From Acidobacteriaceae bacterium (lineage in GTDB: Bacteria; Acidobacteriota; Terriglobia; Terriglobales; Acidobacteriaceae): DNA of 7,242 bases. Below the pieces are notes generated by a model. That model saw nothing but the letters and a program-made list of their open reading frames with translations, was not told the DNA's origin and did not search any database. The translations under genes and the position numbers were made by a program. This document shows, piece after piece, positions 1 to 7,242 of this stretch (position 1 is its first letter; every line of letters begins with the position of its first letter). Location: NCBI GenBank assembly GCA_025462805.1, contig JAOAPJ010000425.1:1-7242 (forward strand), read 5' to 3'.

Positions 1-191
1 TCTGCTTCGTTCGACTGGCTGCGTGCGACGGTATGCTCCGCCTGCGGGCGCGCGGAGCGGCCGTCGGGGAAGAAGTCCGTGCCGCGCTGCGGAACGAACT
101 TGGGCTGGTTGTGCATATCCTGACGGCAGCCGGCCACCAGTGCCAGGGCGGCGATGCTCAGCAGGCCGAGGGCCTTGCAACTGGCGTTAAT
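1..191 (-). CDS. actE: ActE, cytochrome c lipoprotein subunit of Alternative Complex III (5' part only, runs off left edge)
   Basis: The minus-strand frame directly after actD encodes an exported lipoprotein of which 63 codons are visible. The N-terminus is a short lysine-containing stretch, then a hydrophobic core (residues 7-20, LGLLSIAALALVA) and a lipobox ending AGC, with the lipidated cysteine at residue 22. After it comes the hallmark of ActE-type monoheme cytochromes: MHNQPKF (26-32), DFFPDGRSARP (39-49) and TVARSQ (54-59). The heme motif lies further on, outside the window. In ACIII, ActE is a membrane-anchored periplasmic cytochrome c that helps pass electrons from ActA to the next acceptor. 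There is no ATG or GTG in frame near the signal peptide. I place the start at ATT (191-189) because it has GGAGG six bases upstream and overlaps the actD stop as ATTAA. The alternative is TTG at 230-228, which would add 13 residues (RHCTRSRSWRWS-like) and has a poor ribosome site. Identity is firm; the start is tentative. Confidence 0.85.
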   Translation of the reverse strand, partial: MNASCKALGLLSIAALALVAGCRQDMHNQPKFVPQRGTDFFPDGRSARPQAEHTVARSQSNEA

Positions 192-729
192 ACTCCACCT
201 CCACGATCGAGACCGGGTGCAGTGCCTCAAGGAACGCCCGCGATTCTGTCGGCGAAAACTTGGGATCCCGCGCCTCAAGACACAGGAAGAACTTGTCCGA
301 GGTCGCGCCGGTGCGGAAGTTGGGCGCGTTGAACAGCGGGTGGTACGGGGCCGGCAGGCCGCACATCGCCAACATGCCGAAGGCCGCTGTTAGACCCGCG
401 AACAGGATCGTCCACTCGTAGGCGGGGACCACGAATGCAGGCCAGGAGTAGAGCGGGCGGCCCCCGATATTGAGCGGATAGGCCCAAACATTGATCCAGG
501 TCTCCATCAGGAACATGGCAGCGCAGCCCATCATGCCGCCAATCAGGGTGATCAGTGGGACGTAGTTGCGGTGGAACCCGATGGCTTCTGCCGCCTCTTC
601 ACAGGGATAAGGCGTGTAGCAATCCAGGCGGCGCCAGCCGTCCTTGTAGGCAGCAGCCGCAGCCTTGGTCAGGGACGTGGCGGAGTCGAATTCGGCCAGC
701 AGGCCGTAGACACCCTCAGGAAATGGCAT
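187..729 (-). CDS. actD: ActD, DUF3341 membrane subunit of Alternative Complex III
   Basis: A 180-residue protein, normal length for ActD. It opens with the family pattern GVYGLLAEFDS (6-16), an N-terminal soluble domain ending near FHRNY (52-56), then two membrane helices at about 57-77 (VPLITLIGGMMGCAAMFLME) and 98-124 (AFVVPAYEWTILFAGLTAAFGML). Between them lies the NIGGRPLYSWPAF segment (87-99), which is conserved in this family. After helix 2 comes the GLPAPYHPLFN motif (124-134) and a C-terminal soluble domain that contains DKFFLCLEARD (145-155) and ends IVEVEY. ActD has no known redox centre and is a structural subunit of the membrane arm beside ActC. The start ATG overlaps the actC stop as TGATG, with GAGG in the last actC codons as a likely ribosome site. 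The last codons of actD hold the actE Shine-Dalgarno. Family assignment is confident; a catalytic role is not expected. Confidence 0.95.
   Translation of the reverse strand: MPFPEGVYGLLAEFDSATSLTKAAAAAYKDGWRRLDCYTPYPCEEAAEAIGFHRNYVPLITLIGGMMGCAAMFLMETWINVWAYPLNIGGRPLYSWPAFVVPAYEWTILFAGLTAAFGMLAMCGLPAPYHPLFNAPNFRTGATSDKFFLCLEARDPKFSPTESRAFLEALHPVSIVEVEY
198..202 (-). promoter_or_regulatory. Strong Shine-Dalgarno sequence for actE
   Basis: On the minus strand the bases read GGAGG, followed by TGGAGT and then ATT. The spacing of six bases to the ATT codon is near ideal. It lies within the last codons of actD, so actE translation is probably coupled to that of actD. This site decides the choice of the unusual ATT start over the upstream TTG. 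Confidence 0.6.
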
Positions 730-2150
730 CAGTCACCAGCCTCATGCACTGCTTCCGGCTCACGTCCGACCTTGGCCTGGGGCAGCAGGATACGCAGCTC
801 CGACATCGGGATCATGGGCAGGAAGCGGATAAACAGGAAGAACAGAAAGGTAAACAGTCCCAGCGTCCCCAGGAAGGTGCCGTAGTCCCACCGGGTGGCC
901 CGGTAGGTGCCCCAGGAGGACGGCAGGAAGTCGCGGTAAAGGCTGGTCACGACGATGACGAAGCGCTCGAACCACATGCCGGTGTTAATAACGAGGGACA
1001 TCAGGAACATCCACCCGACGTGGGTTCGCACATAGCGGAACCAGAGAAGCTGAGGGATGGCGATATTGCAGGCGATCAGCACCCAGTAGCTCCAGCCCAT
1101 GGGGCCGAACATGCGGTTCCAGAACGCGAAATACTCCCAGTGGCTGGCCGAGTACCAGGCCATAAAAAGCTCCATCGCATAGCCGTAGGCGACGATCAAG
1201 CCGGTGGTCAGCATGACTTTGCCCATGTTGTCGATGTGCCGGATCGTGATTAGGTCCTCCAAGTGATAGAACCTGCGGATCGGCACTGCGAGCGTGATCA
1301 CCATGGCGAAGCCGGAGTACACGGCACCGGCAACGAAGTAGGGCGGGAAAATGGTGGTATGCCAGCCCGGCAGCACCGCCACCGCGAAGTCGAAGCTGAT
1401 GACCGTGTGCACAGAGAGCACCAGCGGCGTCGCGAGACCGGCGAGCAGCAGGGACGCCGTCTCATACCGCATCCAGTGGCGGACCGAACCCCGCCAGCCG
1501 AGCGCGAGCAGACCGAAGATGTACTGCGCGAAGGGCGTCTTTGCCCGGTCGCGCAGCGTTCCCAGGTCGGGGATCATGCCGATATACCAGAAGACGACCG
1601 AGATGGTGGCGTAGGTGGAGACCGCGAAGACGTCCCAGAGCAGGGGGGAGCGGAACTGCGGCCAGATACTCATCGAGTTGGGATAGGGGAAGAGCCAGTA
1701 CCCCACCCAAGGACGGCCGACGTGGATCAGCGGGAACATGCCGGCGCAGACCACGGCAAAGATGGTCATGGCCTCGGCGAAACGGTTGATGGAGTTGCGC
1801 CAGGTCTGCTTGAAGAGCAGCAGGATGGCAGAGATCAGGGTGCCGGCGTGGCCGATACCGATCCACCAGACGAAGTTGATGATGGCGAAGCCCCACGCCA
1901 CCGGGATGTCCAGGCCCCAGATACCGACGCCCCTGAGGAAGAGCCAGGTAAGCGCGGTCAACAGGATGCAGACGCCCCCGCCCGCGACCAGGAGGCCGAG
2001 GACCCAGCCCACTGGGGTGTGCGGGGTGAGGACGATGCGGGAAATCTTCTCTGTGACCGACTTGAACGTGTGACCCGGAGCAATAACCCGCACCTCACCG
2101 GTGATCGGGTCCAGCATGGGATCGTTTGTCGCTAGATCTCTGGTCGCCAT
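729..2150 (-). CDS. actC: ActC, NrfD/PsrC-type quinol-binding membrane subunit of Alternative Complex III
   Basis: A 473-residue polytopic membrane protein of the NrfD family. The N-terminus holds the ActC signature [16 protein letters not shown] (22-37), followed by about ten hydrophobic helices at roughly 46-70, 87-112, 124-144, 170-192, 230-255, 269-292, 312-333, 352-374, 379-401 and 430-446. Conserved blocks include [18 protein letters not shown] (93-110), HVGRPW (143-148), [13 protein letters not shown] (168-180) and [17 protein letters not shown] (248-264). His143 and Asp173 are candidates for the quinol pocket, by analogy with structures of ACIII from other bacteria. ActC oxidises menaquinol or ubiquinol and hands electrons to the [3Fe-4S] cluster of ActB; proton movement through its helix bundles has been proposed. 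The ATG lies 15 bp after the actB stop, with GAGAAG upstream as a modest ribosome site. Only one ActC-like gene is seen here; the related ActF, if present, would be beyond the left edge. Confidence 0.96.
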   Translation of the reverse strand: MATRDLATNDPMLDPITGEVRVIAPGHTFKSVTEKISRIVLTPHTPVGWVLGLLVAGGGVCILLTALTWLFLRGVGIWGLDIPVAWGFAIINFVWWIGIGHAGTLISAILLLFKQTWRNSINRFAEAMTIFAVVCAGMFPLIHVGRPWVGYWLFPYPNSMSIWPQFRSPLLWDVFAVSTYATISVVFWYIGMIPDLGTLRDRAKTPFAQYIFGLLALGWRGSVRHWMRYETASLLLAGLATPLVLSVHTVISFDFAVAVLPGWHTTIFPPYFVAGAVYSGFAMVITLAVPIRRFYHLEDLITIRHIDNMGKVMLTTGLIVAYGYAMELFMAWYSASHWEYFAFWNRMFGPMGWSYWVLIACNIAIPQLLWFRYVRTHVGWMFLMSLVINTGMWFERFVIVVTSLYRDFLPSSWGTYRATRWDYGTFLGTLGLFTFLFFLFIRFLPMIPMSELRILLPQAKVGREPEAVHEAGD

Positions 2151-2165
2151 ATGGTCTGCTTCTCG

Positions 2166-5333
<3,168 letters not shown>

Positions 5334-5347
5334 CTTGCCGGCTTAGA

Positions 5348-5373
5348 CCCCAGGAGCCTACCCCAGGAGCCTA
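5348..5373. repeat. 13-bp perfect tandem duplication at the actA stop / actA-actB junction
   Basis: The 13-mer CCCCAGGAGCCTA occurs twice back to back, at 5348-5360 and 5361-5373 (plus strand). On the coding strand the first copy begins with the TAG stop of actA, and the second copy lies in the 37-bp space before actB. It looks like a recent slippage duplication. It places two CUCCU stretches in the messenger just upstream of actB, whose own ribosome site is weak. Confidence 0.9.
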
Positions 5374-6261
5374 GCGGTGGCAGGTCTCGCAGGAGCTGAG
5401 CTCATGCGGGTTGCGAATGTGGTACTGCTTCACGAGGAATTTGCCCAATGCGTCCTGGTCGGTGAACTTGGTGTAGCTCACGTTGTCCGCGGCCGTCGCT
5501 CCGGCGGCCCCATTCGGATGCGCTGCCACATCCAGCATGTGGACCTCGGGAGTGTCGGTCGGGGGCAGCATGTTGATGGACGCGGCCTGCGCGCCTACCT
5601 GCGATGGATCAACCGTCGTGCAGCTCACCGTCTGCGCGGTTGGGGTCCCGGTCTTGTCACCCGCTCCGCCGCACCAAACTGGCTTCTCCTTGGAGGGCCC
5701 GGCCCAGGCCATGTTGTAGATCTCGCCGGTGGGACGGATGTTCTTTGCCGGATTGCGATGGCAGCTGAGGCACCACTCCATCTGCAGCGAGTTCTCCTGG
5801 TACATGATCGGCATCAGATCGACACGACCGTGACAGGAGGAGCAGCCCATGCCCTTGTTCACGTGGATAGCGTGGTTGAAATACACATAGTCCGGCAGGT
5901 CGTGCACGCGGATCCAGCGGAGAGATTCGCCGGTCGACCAGCTTTCGCGCACCGGCTCCAGCAGCTGCGCGTTAGTCCAGATCTGCGCGTGGCAGTTCAT
6001 GCAGGTCTTGGTGGGAGGGATGCCGGCGTAGCTTGAGCGCTCTACCGAGGTATGGCAGTACTGACACTGGATGCCCAGACCCATGACATGGTGCTTGTGG
6101 CTGAAGGGTACCGGCTGATCCGCCCGCTGGCCCTGCCGAGTAACCCACGGGGAGCGCTGCAGCTGGTCCAGTGTCACTCCCAACGCAATCACAATCAGTC
6201 CCGTCAGGATCAGACTCATACGCGCCAGGGCGTTTGAGCTGCGGTCAAAAATCTGCGCCAT
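5371..6261 (-). CDS. actA: ActA, membrane-anchored pentaheme cytochrome c subunit of Alternative Complex III
   Basis: A 296-residue protein with one N-terminal membrane anchor (about 14-34) and five CXXCH heme-binding motifs: CQYCH (66-70), CMNCH (87-91), CSSCH (140-144), CLSCH (164-168) and CETCH (291-295), the last ending one residue before the C-terminus. Further family signatures are QPVPFSHKHHV (49-59), AGIPPTKTCMNC (79-90), RVHDLPDYVYFNHAIHV (118-134) and MEWCLSCHRNP (161-171). ActA takes electrons from the ActB iron-sulfur chain and relays them through its hemes towards ActE or the oxidase on the outer face of the membrane. It is longer than the ActA proteins I know: an insertion of about 80 residues (188-267), rich in Ala, Gly and Thr and with two extra cysteines (197, 214), separates hemes 4 and 5. 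First gene of the operon; AGGA lies eight bases before the ATG. The actA stop lies 37 bp before actB. Confidence 0.97.
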   Translation of the reverse strand: MAQIFDRSSNALARMSLILTGLIVIALGVTLDQLQRSPWVTRQGQRADQPVPFSHKHHVMGLGIQCQYCHTSVERSSYAGIPPTKTCMNCHAQIWTNAQLLEPVRESWSTGESLRWIRVHDLPDYVYFNHAIHVNKGMGCSSCHGRVDLMPIMYQENSLQMEWCLSCHRNPAKNIRPTGEIYNMAWAGPSKEKPVWCGGAGDKTGTPTAQTVSCTTVDPSQVGAQAASINMLPPTDTPEVHMLDVAAHPNGAAGATAADNVSYTKFTDQDALGKFLVKQYHIRNPHELSSCETCHR

Positions 6262-6320
6262 CGATCCGTTCCTGCTTCCCGTGCTTCAAACGAGGAGGTT
6301 GAGGTCTACTGCCACGACGT

Positions 6321-6341
6321 TTGCGACCAGTCTGGTCGCAA
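6321..6341. promoter_or_regulatory. Perfect 21-bp palindrome upstream of actA, candidate operator
   Basis: The arms TTGCGACCAG (6321-6330) and CTGGTCGCAA (6332-6341) are exact reverse complements around a single central T. The site is 60-80 bp upstream of the actA ATG, next to the AT-rich promoter region. The length and dyad symmetry fit an operator for a dimeric regulator (TetR-type sites look like this), but no regulator gene is visible in the window. It is not followed by a T-run on either strand, so it is not an intrinsic terminator. As RNA it could also form a ten-pair stem in the actA leader. Confidence 0.6.
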
Positions 6342-6371
6342 TTACAGAAAAAATACAGAGTGCAAAAAAGG

Positions 6372-6380
6372 ACTATAGCA
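6372..6380 (-). promoter_or_regulatory. Candidate extended -10 promoter element for the act operon
   Basis: The minus strand reads TGCTATAGT, matching the extended -10 pattern TGnTATAAT with one mismatch. Transcription would start near 6365, giving a leader of about 105 bases that includes the palindrome. No good -35 box lies 17 bp upstream, which is tolerated for extended -10 promoters. A weaker alternative is TGTAAT immediately upstream of the palindrome on the minus strand (6340-6345), which would place the palindrome over the transcription start. I cannot choose between them from sequence. Confidence 0.35.
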
Positions 6381-6530
6381 GCAAATTTCTGTCTCCCATA
6401 ACGCCGCCCCCGTGACAAGCGTGGTGACGTCGATCCGGAGGCATATTTGGCGCAGCATTTCGCAAGTGAAGTGACATGCCAAGCGGGATCTCGGGTGTTT
6501 CCGAAGAATCTGTGTTCACTGGATCGCAAC

Positions 6531-6552
6531 AAACCGGCACTACTCTGGCGCC
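6531..6552 (+). promoter_or_regulatory. Candidate -10 region directly before the small membrane protein gene
   Basis: AAACCGGCAC, then TACTCT (6541-6546), then GGCGCC, then ATG. The block resembles the one before the glycosylase gene at 6921-6943. There is no Shine-Dalgarno sequence. If TACTCT is the -10 box, transcription would begin at or next to the ATG, giving a leaderless messenger. Confidence 0.35.
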
Positions 6553-6861
6553 ATGAAGCGGGTCTGGTGCGCCGTCCTCATCGCGAGCGCTGTCGTGACC
6601 CTTGCGAACGTGCTGGGTCGCTTCTCGATGGCTACGCCAATGCCCTTCTTTCTGCTCCTGCCGGGATTGGTGGTGGGCATGTGCATGCCCGATGCTGGAA
6701 GGTTCAAGACAGATGATCCATGGGGACCGCTTGCAACCGTGGCGGCATATGCGACGAACCTCGTCATCCACAGCGGCGCGGCTTACGGCCTGCTCTCCTT
6801 GAGATTTTGGCGGACAAGATCCTGGCTCGGCGGGAAGTCGAGCGATTCTGCGTCACGCTGA
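6553..6861 (+). CDS. Small membrane protein of unknown function (102 aa)
   Basis: I do not recognise a named family. The protein has a short basic N-terminus (MKR) and three hydrophobic segments at about 4-21 (VWCAVLIASAVVTLANVL), 30-47 (MPFFLLLPGLVVGMCMPD) and 58-83 (WGPLATVAAYATNLVIHSGAAYGLLS), then a basic, serine-rich tail (FWRTRSWLGGKSSDSASR). The charged loop GRFKTDDP lies between segments 2 and 3. This layout fits a small inner-membrane protein, with segment 1 either a helix or an uncleaved signal. Short proteins of similar layout occur in acidobacteria as hypotheticals, in my recollection. It diverges from the act operon and lies 82 bp before the glycosylase gene in the same direction, but nothing ties its function to either. 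The ATG is chosen because it opens the hydrophobic start and lies right after a promoter-like block. The hydrophobic periodicity is the main reason to believe it is real. Confidence 0.6.
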   Translation: MKRVWCAVLIASAVVTLANVLGRFSMATPMPFFLLLPGLVVGMCMPDAGRFKTDDPWGPLATVAAYATNLVIHSGAAYGLLSLRFWRTRSWLGGKSSDSASR

Positions 6862-6920
6862 TGGGTTCTTGCGACGACTGGTGATATGCCTTGAAAACCA
6901 TCGCTTGGCATACACATCCG

Positions 6921-6943
6921 AAACGGCAGCTAGAATCAGCGCC
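6921..6943 (+). promoter_or_regulatory. Candidate -10 region directly before the glycosylase gene
   Basis: AAACGGCAGC, then TAGAAT (6931-6936), then CAGCGCC, then ATG. TAGAAT differs from the TATAAT consensus at one position and ends seven bases before the start codon, so a leaderless messenger is likely. A TTGGCA lies 20 bp upstream (6905-6910), longer than the usual 17-bp spacing. No ribosome site is visible. Confidence 0.5.
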
Positions 6944-7242
6944 ATGATCGATGGCCGCCACTCCGTCCGCTACGACCCCGAGGAGGCGATTGCGACATTG
7001 TGCGCTGCCGATGCCAAGCTGGCAGAGCTGATACGCCGCGTGGGGCCGTTCACGATGCGGCTGAAGAGCCAGCACTCGCCTTTCGAGGCGCTGCTGGAGG
7101 CGATTATCTACCAGCAGCTTCACGGCAAGGCAGCTTTCGCTATCTTGAACCGGCTGCTGCATGCCTTCGGTGACTTTCATCCACAGCCGGAGAACCTTCT
7201 CCAAGCGCCCGATGAGCTGCTGCGGAGCTGCGGGCTCTCCGC
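6944..7242 (+). CDS. DNA-3-methyladenine glycosylase II-like protein, HhH-GPD superfamily (5' part only, runs off right edge)
   Basis: The open frame runs from ATG at 6944 to the window end (99 codons) without a stop. Its sequence matches the N-terminal half of AlkA-type base-excision glycosylases of the short form, without the AlkA N-terminal extension: DPEEAIATL (11-19), a leader helix, then SPFEALLEAIIYQQLHGKAA (45-64), which is the conserved helix region of the HhH-GPD fold (the usual pattern is PFExLxxxIxxQQLSxKAA), then LLQAPDELLRSCGLS (85-99), which precedes the hairpin. The helix-hairpin-helix and the catalytic aspartate lie beyond the edge and cannot be checked. These enzymes remove alkylated purines such as 3-methyladenine from DNA and leave an abasic site. 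It is a neighbour of the act operon on the opposite strand, with no functional link visible. I give no symbol because alkA proper is longer and the rest is unseen. Confidence 0.88.
   Translation, partial: MIDGRHSVRYDPEEAIATLCAADAKLAELIRRVGPFTMRLKSQHSPFEALLEAIIYQQLHGKAAFAILNRLLHAFGDFHPQPENLLQAPDELLRSCGLS

Larger units (their letters stand above)
6262..6552. other. Divergent intergenic region between actA and the small membrane protein gene
   Basis: These 291 bases hold no convincing gene; the open frames crossing them have no family resemblance and cut across the flanking genes. The stretch at about 6341-6390 is clearly AT-rich against a GC-rich background and includes two A6 tracts (6348-6353 and 6364-6369, 16 bases apart). 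It contains a candidate actA promoter, a 21-bp perfect palindrome and, at its right end, a candidate promoter for the plus-strand gene. For 6391-6510 I see nothing I can interpret. Confidence 0.7.

Noticed and set aside
1263..2135. Plus-strand open frame of 290 codons antisense to actC
   Set aside because: Composition is extremely rich in Asp, Glu, Arg and His, as expected for the complement of a hydrophobic membrane protein. It is a mirror of actC, not a gene.
6321..6341. The actA palindrome as an intrinsic terminator
   Set aside because: No T-run follows the stem on either strand (the plus side continues TTACAGAAAA, the minus side ACGTCGTGGC), and no gene ends just before it.
6675..6690. 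Inverted repeat GGGCATG-TG-CATGCCC
   Set aside because: It lies inside the small membrane protein coding region (VGMCMPD) and is explained by codon use for Gly-Met-Cys-Met-Pro. There is no T-run and no boundary, so neither terminator nor operator is supported.
6447..6716. Plus-strand open frame overlapping the start of the small membrane protein
   Set aside because: It is in another frame from the hydrophobic product, has a non-ATG start and no family resemblance.
6373..6771. Minus-strand open frames in and across the actA upstream region (also 6245-6532)
   Set aside because: Their products are Arg/His-rich with no family pattern. They run through the promoter-like AT-rich stretch, the palindrome or the small membrane protein gene, whose hydrophobic frame is the better reading.

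Overview
The window carries most of an operon for Alternative Complex III (ACIII), the quinol:cytochrome c/copper-protein oxidoreductase that replaces the bc1 complex in many bacteria. The genes lie on the minus strand, so transcription runs from about 6370 down to base 1: actA (pentaheme cytochrome), actB (fused molybdopterin-like/iron-sulfur subunit), actC (NrfD-type membrane subunit), actD (DUF3341 membrane subunit), and the first 63 codons of actE (cytochrome c lipoprotein), which runs off the left edge. The spacing is tight (37 bp, 15 bp, a TGATG overlap, an ATTAA overlap), as expected for one transcript. On the plus strand, diverging from actA, are a small membrane protein of unknown function (6553-6861) and the first 99 codons of an AlkA-like HhH-GPD DNA glycosylase (6944 to the right edge).

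The GC-rich coding sequence, the fused ActB, the subunit sequences and the short distance between -10 boxes and start codons suggest an acidobacterium (Terriglobia/Acidobacteriaceae type). This is an inference from protein style, not from a marker gene. The aerobic or microaerobic respiratory function is much more certain than the taxonomy.

How the parts work together: ActC binds and oxidises quinol in the membrane. Electrons pass to the [3Fe-4S]/[4Fe-4S] chain in the C-terminal part of ActB, then to the five hemes of ActA and the heme expected in ActE, and on to a terminal oxidase that would be encoded beyond the left edge. ActD is a structural membrane subunit. The large N-terminal molybdopterin-like domain of ActB is not expected to hold a cofactor.

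The operon itself is a described system. The less ordinary points are: actE seems to start at an ATT codon with a very good Shine-Dalgarno sequence, overlapping the actD stop; a perfect 21-bp palindrome lies upstream of actA; ActA has an unusual Ala/Gly/Thr-rich insertion of about 80 residues between hemes 4 and 5; the two plus-strand genes share a promoter-like block placed so close to the ATG that their mRNAs may be leaderless; and a 13-bp tandem duplication sits at the actA stop codon. I found no RNA genes, CRISPR arrays, insertion sequences or attachment sites.
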